A stretch of DNA of 64,000 nt from AP-15 sp963772295 (GCA_963772295.1 CAVYWO010000011.1:248001-312000), one strand, 5' to 3'; counted from the first letter of the stretch, positions 45,691 to 55,648 are shown. The notes: generated by a model from the letters alone, not told the origin. Program-made: numbers and translations.

Positions 45691-46323
45691 CGGAACGATA
45701 TCATCAAATTAACAGGGTACAGAAAAACTCGGCCGTCATTCCGGGACGGCCCGTCAGGGCCGGGCCCGGAATCCAAGAACACGGGCCAAGCCATTGATTT
45801 CACGACCCCGTGTTCATGGATTCCGGATTCGCGGGCAAAACCCGCGCTCCGGAATGACAATCTTCTAGGGCGTGTCGTCAATTAGCAGCGCTGGCTCACA
45901 TATATCAACGCTTTGGCCGGGCTCGGCCCGTGGGCCTTCAGCCCACGGACTTGATCCGTGGGCATCCACGAGAAACGGCACAGGCCTTCGCGGGCTCCCG
46001 TGGATGCCCGGCCCAAGGCCGGGCAAGACGGTAATCGGATGTAATCGGAACGGGGCGTCCGCTCAATTGACGACAGGCCCTAGCCTTCTAGCGTTCTTCC
46101 GCACCCTGTTAAAATCGCCGGGCCTGAAGCCGCGAACCGGCGGAACAGCCGGCGTTCGGGGTTGTTTCGACCCGGAATTTCGCCGTCCGCGCGGGCGGCG
46201 GGTCTGAGCGCCCGCCTCGGCCCTTGAAACCAGCCCCGAAGCGAGCGCAACGTGTTTCGCGATCACCCCGCCGATCCGCCAGCGGGGGCCCGCCCGATCT
46301 TCGCGAGGCAAATCCATTAGACC
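45691..46323. repeat. Intergenic block of extragenic palindromes
   Basis: Several repeat units lie in a row: GGAATCCAAGAACACGGG and its inverted partner CCCGTGTTCATGGATTCC; the 33-bp unit at 45930-45962 (related to the insert in the IS91 transposase); a CCACGAGAAACGG unit with CGTGGATGCCCGGCCCAAGGCCGGGCA; and GGCGTGTCGTCAATTAGC with its partner CTCAATTGACGACAGGCCC. No gene seen except possible decay products near its right end. Confidence 0.7.
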
Positions 46324-46932
46324 ATGAGTGCGACGATACTGGGTCCGGATGGTCAATCGCGATGCCGCTGGAGCGGCGCCGCACCGGAGTTTCTCGGCTA
46401 TCACGACACCGAATGGGGTTTCCCCGTTAGTGATGATCATCGCTTGTTCGAGAAATTGTGTCTGGAGGGTTTTCAATCCGGATTGAGCTGGCGCACGATC
46501 CTCGCGAAGCGCGAGAATTTCCGCGCCGCGTTTCATCATTTCGATTTTGGCAGGATCGCGCAGTTTACCGAGCGCGACCTCGACCGGCTGCTTGGGGATG
46601 CGGGTATCGTCCGCCATCGCGGAAAGATCGAAGCGGTCGTCAACAATGCACGGCAGGCCCAGTCGCTGGTGCAACAGGAAGGCTCGCTTGCCGCCTTCGT
46701 CTGGCGTTATGAACCGATGAACCCGCTTGCGAAACCGCCGGCGGCGTCGACCTCCGCCGAGTCGATCGCGCTGTCGAAGGACTTGAAAAAGCGAGGCTGG
46801 AAATTTGTCGGGCCGACCACGGTCTATGCCTTCATGCAGGCAATGGGACTGGTCAACGATCATGTCGAGGATTGCGTGATCAGAGCGAAGGTCGAGCGCG
46901 TCCGTAAAGATTTCAGGCGACCGCAGCACTGA
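46324..46932 (+). CDS. tag: DNA-3-methyladenine glycosylase I
   Basis: A 202-residue alkylation-repair glycosylase. Characteristic segments are CRWSGAAPEFLGYHDTEWGFPVSDDHRLFEKLCLEGFQSGLSWRTIL, LDRLLGDAGIVRHRGKIEAVVNNA, and GWKFVGPTTVYAFMQAMGLVNDHVEDC. The single zinc-binding Cys/His set is present. It converges with an acyl-CoA dehydrogenase gene three bases away. Confidence 0.95.
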   Translation: MSATILGPDGQSRCRWSGAAPEFLGYHDTEWGFPVSDDHRLFEKLCLEGFQSGLSWRTILAKRENFRAAFHHFDFGRIAQFTERDLDRLLGDAGIVRHRGKIEAVVNNARQAQSLVQQEGSLAAFVWRYEPMNPLAKPPAASTSAESIALSKDLKKRGWKFVGPTTVYAFMQAMGLVNDHVEDCVIRAKVERVRKDFRRPQH

Positions 46933-46935
46933 CGT

Positions 46936-48103
46936 TCAATACGATTTCGGCAGGCCGAGCACGCGCTCGGCGATGTAGCTGAGGATCAGCTGGGCGCTGA
47001 CCGGCGCCAGACGGGCGATCTGGATCTCGCGGAAATAGCGCTCGACATGGTATTCGCGGGCATAGCCCATGCCGCCATGGGTCAGGAGCGCGGTCTCGCA
47101 GGCGCGAAAGCCGGCCTCGGCGGCGCAATATTTGGCGGCATTGGCGAAGGCGCCGGCCTCCTCGCCCGCATCGTAGGCGGCGGCGGCGCGCCGCACCATC
47201 AGCTCGGCCGCCTCCAATTCGACCCAGCGCTCGGCGAGCGGGTGCTGGATCCCCTGGTTCTGCCCGATCGGCCGGCCGAAGACGACGCGTTCCTTGGCAT
47301 AGCGGGCGGCGCGGTCGAGTGCCGCGCGGCCGAGCCCGACCGCCTCGGCGGCAATCAGGATCCGCTCCGGGTTCATCCCGTGCAGAATGCACTGGAAGCC
47401 CCTGCCCTCCTCCCCGATCCGGTCGGCCGCCGGCACCTCGAGCCCGTCGATGAACAAGAGGTTCGAAATCGACCGCCATCCGACCCATCTTCGCGATCTC
47501 GCGCACCTCGATCCGGCCGCGGTCGAGGTCGGTATAGAAGAGGGTCATGCCGAGCGAAGGCTTCGCCACCGCGTCGCGCGGCGTGGTGCGCGCCAGGATC
47601 AGCATCTTCTCCGATACCTGCGCGGTAGAGGTCCAGATCTTGCGGCCCGAGATCAGGTAATGGTCGCCGTGCCGCACCGCCCGGGTCGAGAGCCGCGTCG
47701 TGTCGAGCCCGGCGTCGGGCTCGGTCACGGCAAAGCAGGCCTTTTCATGGCCGGCGATCAGCGGCGGCAGAAAGCGCCGCTTCTGCTCGTCGGTGCCAAA
47801 GACGACGACCGGGTGCAGGCCGAAGATGTTCATATGGATCGCCGAGGCGCCCGAAAACCCGGCCCCCGACTCGGCGACCGCCTGCATCAGCACCGCTGCC
47901 TCGGCGATGCCGAGCCCGCTGCCGCCATAGGCCTCGGGCATCGCCACGCCGAGCCAGCCGGCCTCGGCCATCGCCCGGTGGAACTCGTGCGGGAAGCCGC
48001 CCTCGGTGTCCTTTTTCAGCCAGTAATCGTCGCCGAACCGCGCGCACAGCCGCAGCACGGCGGCGCGGATCTCCTCCTGCTCGGGGGTCAGCGCATACGC
48101 CAT
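46936..48103 (-). pseudogene. Acyl-CoA dehydrogenase gene with one extra base
   Basis: About 388 residues. The first half has ACFAVTEPDAGLDTTRLSTRAVRHGDHYLISGRKIWTSTAQVSEKM, the second SNLLFIDGLEVPAADRIGEEGRGFQCILHGMNPERILIAAEA and the C-terminal THGGMGYAREYHVERYFREIQIARLAP, all normal for the family. An extra T (AAA on the plus strand at 47466-47468) shifts frame between AVD and SNLL. The rest is intact, so error or very recent mutation is likely. Starts at MAYALTPEQEE. Confidence 0.88.
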
Positions 48104-48114
48104 CGGCTTACACC

Positions 48115-49884
48115 TCATCGACAATCCCGCTCGACTGGCGGCGCCGCTTCCGGTTTTTGCCCGGCCGCGGCAAGCGCGGTGCTTTCGCCGATCGCCGCCG
48201 GCAACGGAAGTTCCAGGCCTGCGCGCGGCTCGGCCTTATCATCGTCCTTTTCCAAAGCCCGTTCGAGCACCGGATAGGCGAGTGCCGCGATGTGCGAGTG
48301 CACGCGCCGCAAGTCACGGATGATGCGCAGGAAATCGCCGTTGTCTGCGACCTCGGCTGCAGCCGGCGTCGGGCGGCTTCGCAACCCCATTGCCTCCAGC
48401 TCCAGCCGGCGGAGGAGCCGCTTGCGGGTCATCAGGAGACGTGCTTCGCGCAGCGCCGCATCGCCGCGCAGGAACACCGTCAGTCCGAGCCGCAAGCTTT
48501 GCACGAGCTCGGCATGCATGGCGCCGATCGCCTCGAGTTCCGGCGGCGCGAAACCGGCGCCGCGCCGGGCCCGCCGGGCGGCGAACTCCAGGAGGTTGTT
48601 GGCGACGATGTCGGCCGCGTGCTCGAGATTGATGACCGCCGACAGGATCTCCTGGCCGCGCCTGCCCTCATCCTCGTCGTCGAGCGGCTGCGCGCTGCCG
48701 ATATCGGCGAGATAGCGGCGGATCGCCACGCCGAGCCGATCCATGATCCGCTCGCTGCGCGAGATTTCCGCGGCCCGATGCCGGTCTCCCGATTGGAAGA
48801 CCTCGATCGTCCCGCGCAGCAGGGTCTCGAACATGTCGGCCATGCGCAGCGTCTCGCGGGTGGCGTTGGCCAGCGCCACGCCGGCACTGTCCAACGCCGC
48901 CGTTTCGAGGTGCACGGGCTGGGCCGGATCGGCCGGGGGCGCCGGATCGGGGAACAATCGGTAGAGCAAGCTCGCGAGCTGGCTGGTGAAGGGAAGGAAC
49001 CCGATGACCAGAACCAGGTTGAAGGCGGTGTGGAAATCGACCGCCAGGCGTGCCCCGGCCGGCTCGACGTGCCGGAGCAGTCCGGCGATCGCCGGCAGGA
49101 ACGGCAGCACGACGACGCAACCGAGCGCGCGCACCAGGAGATTGCCGAGCGGCAGGCGCCGAGCCCGCGCCGAACCGGCCTCGACCAGCGGCGGCAAGGT
49201 GCCGCCGAGATTGGCGCCGAGCACCAGCGCCAGCGCGGACGCCGGAGAGATCGCGCCGGCCGCGGCGAGCGATGCGATCAACAGGACGACCGCCACGCTC
49301 GAATGGCACGCCCAGGTCAACGCCGCGGCGATCAACAGCGCCAGCACCGGCTCCCCGGACAGCGATCCGAGCACGACGCGCAAAACCGGCGCCGACCCGA
49401 CCGGCGCCAGCGTATGGACCAGCGCGCCGAGCGCCAGCAGCATCAGCCCGAGCCCGATCGCGACCCGCCCGAGGTTCTTGGCGCGGCCGTTGCCCGAGGC
49501 GCGAAACAGAACGACGCCGGCCAGCACCAGCGCCGGCGCCACCCTGGCGATGTCGAACGCCAAGAGCTGGGTGATCAAGGTGCTGCCGAGGTTCGCGCCG
49601 AGCATGACGGCGAGGGCCGGTGCCAGATCGATCGCTCCCTTCGCGGCAAACGAGGTCGCCATCAACCCGGTCGCGGTGCTGCTCTGCAATATGGCGGTGA
49701 CCGCCAGCCCGGCGAGCACGGCATAGAACCGGGCGGGCCGGCCCGGACGCGACAGGCTGCGGCCGAGCCACAGGCGCAGCTCGGTGCCAAACCCGCGTTC
49801 GACGCCGGTGGTGACCATGTGGCTGCCCCATAGGAGGAGCCCGACATAGCCGCCCAGTTGCACCAGGATCAGGGTGCCCGACAC
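48115..49884 (-). CDS. Na/Pi cotransporter family protein with C-terminal PhoU-like domain
   Basis: A 589-residue NptA/YjbB-type protein. The N-terminal half has two inverted-repeat membrane modules with QSSTATGLMATSF and GANLGSTLITQ, then CHSSVAVVLLIASLA and GANLGGTLPP. The C-terminal half is soluble and helical, PhoU-like (LRMADMFETLLRGTIEVFQSGD...INLEHAADIVANNLLEF). It would move phosphate with sodium; bacterial relatives are often phosphate exporters or low-affinity systems. It follows the acyl-CoA dehydrogenase on the same strand. Confidence 0.9.
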   Translation of the reverse strand: MSGTLILVQLGGYVGLLLWGSHMVTTGVERGFGTELRLWLGRSLSRPGRPARFYAVLAGLAVTAILQSSTATGLMATSFAAKGAIDLAPALAVMLGANLGSTLITQLLAFDIARVAPALVLAGVVLFRASGNGRAKNLGRVAIGLGLMLLALGALVHTLAPVGSAPVLRVVLGSLSGEPVLALLIAAALTWACHSSVAVVLLIASLAAAGAISPASALALVLGANLGGTLPPLVEAGSARARRLPLGNLLVRALGCVVVLPFLPAIAGLLRHVEPAGARLAVDFHTAFNLVLVIGFLPFTSQLASLLYRLFPDPAPPADPAQPVHLETAALDSAGVALANATRETLRMADMFETLLRGTIEVFQSGDRHRAAEISRSERIMDRLGVAIRRYLADIGSAQPLDDEDEGRRGQEILSAVINLEHAADIVANNLLEFAARRARRGAGFAPPELEAIGAMHAELVQSLRLGLTVFLRGDAALREARLLMTRKRLLRRLELEAMGLRSRPTPAAAEVADNGDFLRIIRDLRRVHSHIAALAYPVLERALEKDDDKAEPRAGLELPLPAAIGESTALAAAGQKPEAAPPVERDCR

Positions 49885-50417
49885 TCGCTCTCACCCCTGC
49901 GTCTTGCCCCGCGCAGCGCCAGCGCGACAATGCGCGCAGGGACGAGCCGGCGGCAACGACGAGCTAGCCGCGCCGCCCGATAAGCCAAATCGGCGCGCCG
50001 GCGCCAGGCGGTCGCGGCGCCAGGTCGCCGAGCGGCGGCGCGCGCCAACCGGCCCGGCCGATCCGATTGGTCCAAGCCGCCGGCGGCTCGGCAGATTGCC
50101 ATGACCCACCGGGATGGTGAGCATTCGGCGCCACGATAGCTGCGCGACAAGCGCGCTCTCGTCAATCGCGTACGCCGGTTGCGTGGTCAGAGCCTGTGAT
50201 ATCTTTCCCTGGGCTGTCGGGAACGGTTCCGCTCGTCCTTCGAGACAGCCGCGGAGCCTGTCCTCGGGCCGCGCGAGGTCGTCGTCCCTGGGTATCTATC
50301 GGCGGCGGAGGGCGCGAAGACGCCGAACGATTGTGGCTGCGGCGCCGCGGCGAAGGCGACGAAGTTGGCCGAGGGCACGGCGCGGGAGCCGATGCTACGA
50401 AATCGTTCTTTGACGCG
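49885..50417. other. Divergent gap upstream of the choline-dehydrogenase-like gene
   Basis: No gene is recognised. A palindromic unit with the sequence CTTCGAGACAGCCGCGGAGCCTGTCC occurs near 50240-50270, related to repeats seen at 36.6 and 61.7 kb. Promoters of both flanking divergent genes should be here. Confidence 0.5.
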
Positions 50418-52076
50418 ATGGCGGATGATTTCGACTACATCGTGGTCGGCGCCGGCTCGGCCGGCTGCGTATTGGCGAGCCGTCTGACGGAGGACGGCAA
50501 GTCCCGCGTGCTGCTGCTGGAATTTGGCGGCTCGGATCGCTCGTTGCTGATCCAGATGCCGGCCGCGCTGTCGATCCCGATGAACCTGGCGAAATACGAC
50601 TGGGGTTTTGCCACCGAGCCGGAGCCGCATTTGGGCGGGCGACGGCTCGCGACGCCGCGCGGCAAGGTGCTGGGGGGTTCGTCCTCGATAAACGGCATGG
50701 TTTGGGTGCGCGGCAACCCGCTCGATTTCGACGGCTGGGAAAAACAGGGCGCCGAGGGCTGGGGCTATCGCCAAGTGCTGCCCTATTTCCGCCGCGCCGA
50801 CGCCCATGAGGGCGGCGATCCGCAATACCGCAGCAGCGACGGTCCGATGCGCAACTGCTATGGGCGCCTGGACAATCCGCTACACCACGCCTGGCTGGAG
50901 GCAGCACGGCAGGCCGGCTACCCGGCCACCCCGGACCACAACGGCTACCAACAGGAGGGGTTCGGACGGGTGGCCATGTCGGTGCACCGGGGACGGCGCT
51001 GGAGCACCGCCAATGCCTATCTCCGCCCGGCGCTGCGGAGGAGGAACCTGTGCGTTCTGCTGCATGCGCACGCGACCCGCGTGCTGTTCTCCGGCAGGCG
51101 TGCCTCTGGTGTGGCGTATCGTTGGGGTGGCGAGGAGCGCGAAGTGCACGCTGCACGCGAGGTGATCCTGGCGAGCGGGCCGATCAACAGCCCACAGCTG
51201 CTGAAGTTGTCAGGGGTCGGGCCGGCTGAAGAGCTGCGCGCGCTCGGCATCGAGGTGGTGCAGGAGCTGTCAGGTGTGGGCGAGAACCTGCAGGACCACC
51301 TGGAATTCTATTTCCAGGTGGAGTGTCGGGAGCCGATCACGCTCTATTCGGCGATGAGCCCACTGGTCAAGGTGCGGATCGCCTTGCGCTGGCTGCTGCG
51401 CCATGACGGACCGGGTGCCACGAACCATTTCGAGTCAGGCGGCTTCGTGCGCAGCCGCAGCGGTGTGTCCTATCCGGATTTGCAATACCACTTCCTGCCA
51501 CTCGCAGTGAGCTACGACGGCAAGTCGCTGGCACGGGGCCACGGGTTTCAGGCGCACGTCGGGCCGATGCGCTCGCCCAGCCGCGGCTGGGTGCGGCTCG
51601 CTTCGGCCGATCCGGCAGCGGCCCCGCGCATCCGCTTCAACTACATGAGCCATCTCGACGACTGGGCCGGCATGCGCGCAGCGGTGCGGCTGACGCGCGA
51701 AATCTTCGCGCAGCCCGCCTTCGACCGCTACCGCGGGCGGGAGATCCAGCCGGGCGATACGGTGCGGACAGATGCCGAGATCGACGCCTTCGTGCGCAAA
51801 AAAGTCGAAAGCGCCTATCATCCATGCGGCACTTGCCGGATGGGACGGGCGGACGATCCGCGGGCGGTGGTCGATCCGGCCTGTCGCGTGATCGGGGTGG
51901 AAAGGCTCCGGGTCATCGATTCCTCAATCATGCCGACGATCACCACCGGCAACCTGAACGCGCCCACCATCATGATCGGCGAGAAAGGTGCCGACCACGT
52001 GCGCGGGCGTGCCTTGTTGCCGGCAGCGAATGTGCCGGTGTATTTGGCGGCGAACTGGCAGACGGCGCAGCGGTGA
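50418..52076 (+). CDS. betA: Choline dehydrogenase-like GMC flavoprotein
   Basis: A 552-residue FAD enzyme. It has an N-terminal dinucleotide fold DYIVVGAGSAGCVLASRL, the GMC signatures GKVLGGSSSINGMVWVRG and GPINSPQLLKLSGVGP, and the C-terminal catalytic region YHPCGTCRMG and TGNLNAPTIMIGEKGADH. It ends VPVYLAANWQTAQR, as in BetA proteins. It could oxidise choline to betaine aldehyde, but no betB or betI lies nearby, and the two adjacent SDR genes suggest another alcohol. No strong Shine-Dalgarno at the chosen ATG; an upstream in-frame extension is non-family sequence. Confidence 0.88.
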   Translation: MADDFDYIVVGAGSAGCVLASRLTEDGKSRVLLLEFGGSDRSLLIQMPAALSIPMNLAKYDWGFATEPEPHLGGRRLATPRGKVLGGSSSINGMVWVRGNPLDFDGWEKQGAEGWGYRQVLPYFRRADAHEGGDPQYRSSDGPMRNCYGRLDNPLHHAWLEAARQAGYPATPDHNGYQQEGFGRVAMSVHRGRRWSTANAYLRPALRRRNLCVLLHAHATRVLFSGRRASGVAYRWGGEEREVHAAREVILASGPINSPQLLKLSGVGPAEELRALGIEVVQELSGVGENLQDHLEFYFQVECREPITLYSAMSPLVKVRIALRWLLRHDGPGATNHFESGGFVRSRSGVSYPDLQYHFLPLAVSYDGKSLARGHGFQAHVGPMRSPSRGWVRLASADPAAAPRIRFNYMSHLDDWAGMRAAVRLTREIFAQPAFDRYRGREIQPGDTVRTDAEIDAFVRKKVESAYHPCGTCRMGRADDPRAVVDPACRVIGVERLRVIDSSIMPTITTGNLNAPTIMIGEKGADHVRGRALLPAANVPVYLAANWQTAQR

Positions 52077-52395
52077 TCGTGGATTTGTCGCGGCGCACCG
52101 CATGGCCGTGGAGAAGGTTTATATGCGGACGCTACCGCGCGATGAGCTCGATCGCCCGCCTTATCCGCGCCCCTATGAGCCGGCCCTCGTCGTCGGCCCG
52201 GCCGACGCCTCCGAATGTGAGGGCCATTGCCAGCACTTCCCGCAAGCCAAGCGGTTCCGTGAAGGCGGCCATGGCACTCGACTTGCTGTGCAAAATCATT
52301 CAGGCGTGCATTCGAACGCCCTTGGTAATCTTCTCCGCGATCTTCCCCCTATCCTGGCGCACGAAGGATTGCAATTTTGGTCTCAAACATCGGGA
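52077..52395. other. Convergent gap between GMC flavoprotein and SDR genes
   Basis: No gene is recognised. A minus-strand frame MAAFTEPLGLREVLAMALTFGGVGRADDEGR, 46 codons, looks protein-like but has no known relative to me and no clear ribosome binding site. Confidence 0.35.
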
Positions 52396-53205
52396 TCAGC
52401 GCGCTGTCGGTTTATTAAATGGCAAATAGGTCCGTCCGGCAAAGGCTCCCCCGTTGACGGCGAGCACCTCACCGGTCACGTAGTCGGCCGCCGATGAGGC
52501 CAAGTACAGCGCGGCCTGCGCGATCTCCGCCGGCGTTCCGAACCGCCCCCACGGAATATTCCTCAGCATCGCGTTCTGGAAGTCCGTATCCACGGGCGCG
52601 GTGTCCAGCTTGGTATTGATATAGCCGGGCGCAATGCAGTTCACGTTAATGCGCCGCTCGGCTAGCTCCATGGCCAGCACCTTGGTGAACATGACAATGC
52701 CGGCCTTCGAGGCGCAGTAGTGCGAGCCGCCGAGCCGAGCGCTGGCGTAGGCGCCAGACGAGATCGTGATGATCTTGCCGCTGCGCCCGCCGGTCGTCAT
52801 GCTTTGCGCCGCCGCTTGGCACGTAAGGAACGTCCCGCGCAGGTTGGTCTCCATCACGCGGTCCCATTCCTCGACCGACATGTCGAGCACGGGACAGTTC
52901 GGAAAAATGCCGGCGTTGGCCACAGCGATCATAACTGAGCCCAGCGCCCGCTCCGCCCCCGCGAAAAAAGCCTGCACCGATTTCTCGTCCCGCACGTCGA
53001 CGATGTCGGCGAAAATCCGTTCGCCGCCCAGCCCGGCCGCCGCACGCTCCAACGCGTCCTTGCGCAGATCGCCCAACGCCACCCGACCGCCGGCAGCGTG
53101 GAACGCCTGCGCGATGCCCAGGCCGATGCCTGACGCGGCCCCCGTGACGACGACCACGGCATCGTTGAAATCGAAGCCGCTCGTTCCCGCTACTTGTTGT
53201 GCCAC
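52396..53205 (-). CDS. Short-chain dehydrogenase/reductase
   Basis: A 269-residue classical SDR: VVVVTGAASGIGLGIAQAF (cofactor), ANAGIF, the catalytic ISSG...HYCASK (Ser-Tyr-Lys) and the C-terminal YVTGEVLAVNGGAFAGRTY. GTG is the start, eight bases after AAGGAG; the open frame upstream lacks family sequence. It lies 70 bp downstream of another SDR gene on the same strand, probably one operon. Confidence 0.92.
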   Translation of the reverse strand: MAQQVAGTSGFDFNDAVVVVTGAASGIGLGIAQAFHAAGGRVALGDLRKDALERAAAGLGGERIFADIVDVRDEKSVQAFFAGAERALGSVMIAVANAGIFPNCPVLDMSVEEWDRVMETNLRGTFLTCQAAAQSMTTGGRSGKIITISSGAYASARLGGSHYCASKAGIVMFTKVLAMELAERRINVNCIAPGYINTKLDTAPVDTDFQNAMLRNIPWGRFGTPAEIAQAALYLASSAADYVTGEVLAVNGGAFAGRTYLPFNKPTAR

Positions 53206-53275
53206 CGCGCTGTCTCCTTGCAGGTCGTGAACGAGATGCTGCTCCGACGCCGCGTGTAGTGTTTCCCTGATGCGG

Positions 53276-54039
53276 CTAGTTCGCCATGTAGCCCCCATCG
53301 ACGGTGAAGGCGCTTCCAGTGACGAAGCGTGAGCGATCAGACAACAGCCAGCAGGCCATCTCGCCGACATCCTCCGGTTTACCGAACTCGCGAAAGGGCA
53401 CCCTGGCCAAGAGCTCGTCACCACGCTGGGCTATCGTCGCGGCGGTCATGTCCGTCGTGATCCATCCTGGGCAGATGCAGTTGACGCGGACCTTGGGGGC
53501 ATACTCGATTGCTGCGGTCCTGGTCAGGCCGACAACGCCGTGCTTGCTCGCGGCGTATCCCGCGGTGGTCCGGAAACCAGTCAGAGCTGCAAGGGAAGCG
53601 GTGTTCACAATTGAACCGGAGCCTCGCTCGACCATGTGCTGAATTTCTGCCTTCATGCACAGCCAGGTGCCCTTGAGGTTCACCGCGATAAGCCTATCGA
53701 ATTCTTCTTCGGTCCACTCAGCCGTGAGCTTGCCGCGGGCGCCGGCCTGAGCGCCGTTGATACCGGCGTTGTTGAACGCACAGTCGAGCCATCCGTAGGC
53801 TTGGAGGGCCTGCGCCATCATGGCCGACACGTCGGCAGGCTTGGTCACGTCGACGATGACCGCCGTCGCCTCGCCTCCGGCTTTGGTGATGAGCGCCGCT
53901 GTCTCCTGACGCCGTCAGCGGAGAGATCGGCGACCGCGACGCGGGCGCCTTCGCGGGCGAGTAACAGCGCCGTGCCGCGACCGATGCCGCGAGCGGCACC
54001 GGTCACGAGAGCGACTTTTGCCTCAAGCATCGCTGCCAC
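53276..54039 (-). pseudogene. Short-chain dehydrogenase/reductase gene missing one base
   Basis: About 254 residues. MLEAKVALVTGAARGIGRGTALLLAREGARVAVADLSADGV is followed, after a one-base loss near 53908, by ETAALITKAGGEATAVIVDVTKPADVSAMMAQ, FNNAGINGAQ and the catalytic NTASLAA...GYAASKHG. The C-terminus FVTGSAFTVDGGYMAN is normal. GTC(C)AGGAG with one more C would restore the frame. A GTG six bases after GAGGAG is the likely start, nine bases before the first ATG. Error or recent mutation. Confidence 0.85.
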
Positions 54040-54208
54040 AGCTGACTCCTCTATAATCGGTAAGCGTCTCCAACATCTTCCTCGTGGGGCTGAGAACAGA
54101 ACTAGCAGGCGCCGCGGTTTCTGATTAGATAGGATGATACGTATAAACCTATGAGCCCGACTAATGAATGGGTGCGCAGCCCGCCCGAAACCGGTGATCG
54201 CCCGTGAC

Positions 54209-54517
54209 ATGCAGCGCGCCGGCGCGGGCCTGCGTTCGATTGCCGAGCCGGCTGTCGATACGACCTCGAATTTTGCCGAGCTTTTCCTCGCCATGCTCGG
54301 CGTCGCGGCAACGCTCGAACGCCGGCGCATCGCCGAGCGCACGGCGCGGGGCCGGCCCGATTCCAAGGCGAAGGGCGTCAAATTCGGCCGAAAGCCCACG
54401 CTCACCCCGCACCAGCAGCAGGAGGCTCGCGAACGCCTCGCCGCCGGCGAGACGCAACGCAGCGTCGCCCGCAGCTACAACGTCAGTCAGAGCACGATTT
54501 CGCGATTGTCGGCTTGA
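54209..54517 (+). pseudogene. C-terminal fragment of a serine recombinase (resolvase)
   Basis: The translation GLRSIAEPAVDTTSNFAELFLAMLGVAATLERRRIAERTARGR, then KAKGVKFGRKPTLTPHQQQEARERLAAGETQRSVARSYNVSQSTISRL, is the second half of the resolvase catalytic domain, the E helix and the Hin-type helix-turn-helix. The N-terminal part with the nucleophilic serine is missing. A small fragment of a resolvase catalytic domain is found at 30.4 kb. Confidence 0.85.
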
Positions 54518-54526
54518 CTTCGGAGC

Positions 54527-55507
54527 TTAGGAGTCGTCGTTTTCGTCGGATTCCTCGATAAAGGCTTTAAGCTTTTCCTCAGTAAGATCATCAAGGGAAA
54601 GCCGGTAAAGCTTGCGGTCGATATGCTGAATGCCGAGTTGATACTTTAGGAGCAGCTCTGCAAAAGTTTGACCACTAATTAGGGCTATCGGTGCTTTCGC
54701 CGGGTCTTGCGCTTCCTCACGTGCCTCATCGCTGAATCCGCTCGACGTGACAACAATCCCAACCTCGTGAGCACCGAGTGAGCGACGAAGGTTCTGTACG
54801 ACCGGGCGGCCTACGAGGGTCTGCTGCCGCTTCACCTGAATGCAGGTCTTGATGTTCCCAACGCCCTCGGCAACCAATACTGCCTTGACATCGATCCCGC
54901 CGTCACCGCTTCGTTTAGTGACAACGACATTCTTGTAGCCAAGCTTCATAAAAAGAACACTGACTAGCAATTCAAATGTTAGTGGATTAACTTCTGTAAT
55001 GTAAGCGCGGAGTGCATTTAGTGTTTCACGCGCGGCATTTTTCAGTGCAGTTTCGGCGTGTTTTATTGCGTCGACGGGTTGGACAAGCTCCCCTGATACC
55101 GGAATCGGAACGAGACGAACCGCGATGTTCTCCTGTATCGCGGCAATGATCGCTGGATCGCTTAGCGCGAAATTCGTGCCCCGCCATCCTTTGAACGGCA
55201 CAAAGTTGCGGAGTGTTTCGTTTGCTAATACTTCATCTTTGCGCAGCGGCGGAACAACTTTGTGTGTAAAGGCAACATCTACCCAATATCGGCCAAATGC
55301 GGAATCCTCCTGTTCATAAACAGGCGAAATGACCTGACCGATAGCTAGCAATTGTGCTTCCGCACCAGTTTGCCAAAAATAAACACGATCTCCCGGAGAG
55401 ACAAGGGTTCTGCCTTGTCTCATATTCCACTCCTCGCGGGTGCCTCCGCCTTCAAGAAAAGCCGCAAGATCGAACCGTGTGGGGTTACATTGAAACAGCC
55501 AGTCCAT
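54527..55507 (-). CDS. EVE domain fused to Mrr-type restriction endonuclease
   Basis: A 326-residue protein. The first 125 residues resemble an EVE domain, a PUA/YTH-like pocket for modified bases (WLFQCNPTRFDLAAFLEGGG, GDRVYFWQTGAEAQLLAIGQV). After a helical linker comes an Mrr-cat PD-(D/E)XK domain: LTFELLVSVLFMKLGYKNVVVTKRSGDGGIDVKAVL and CIQVKRQ, with the Glu, GDGGID Asp and QVK Lys in place. This suggests a type IV, modification-dependent nuclease against modified phage or foreign DNA. The gene is AT-richer than its neighbours and next to mobile DNA, consistent with acquisition. AAGG precedes the ATG. Confidence 0.85.
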   Translation of the reverse strand: MDWLFQCNPTRFDLAAFLEGGGTREEWNMRQGRTLVSPGDRVYFWQTGAEAQLLAIGQVISPVYEQEDSAFGRYWVDVAFTHKVVPPLRKDEVLANETLRNFVPFKGWRGTNFALSDPAIIAAIQENIAVRLVPIPVSGELVQPVDAIKHAETALKNAARETLNALRAYITEVNPLTFELLVSVLFMKLGYKNVVVTKRSGDGGIDVKAVLVAEGVGNIKTCIQVKRQQTLVGRPVVQNLRRSLGAHEVGIVVTSSGFSDEAREEAQDPAKAPIALISGQTFAELLLKYQLGIQHIDRKLYRLSLDDLTEEKLKAFIEESDENDDS

Positions 55508-55648
55508 GGATGCCGCCTTCGTTTTGCGAGAGCGTCACCAAGGGGAGCCGGGATGGAACGGCCGCGAAATAGCCGCGCTTTCGAGAAGGTCATTTGATTC
55601 GCTGAACCAGCGCCGATTTTCCAGAACCCGCGTTATGCGCCAAACACA

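Noticed and set aside
45720..46080. CRISPR array in the repeat-rich spacer
   Set aside because: The repeats are different palindromes in both orientations without equal spacing or unique spacers, and no cas genes are present.
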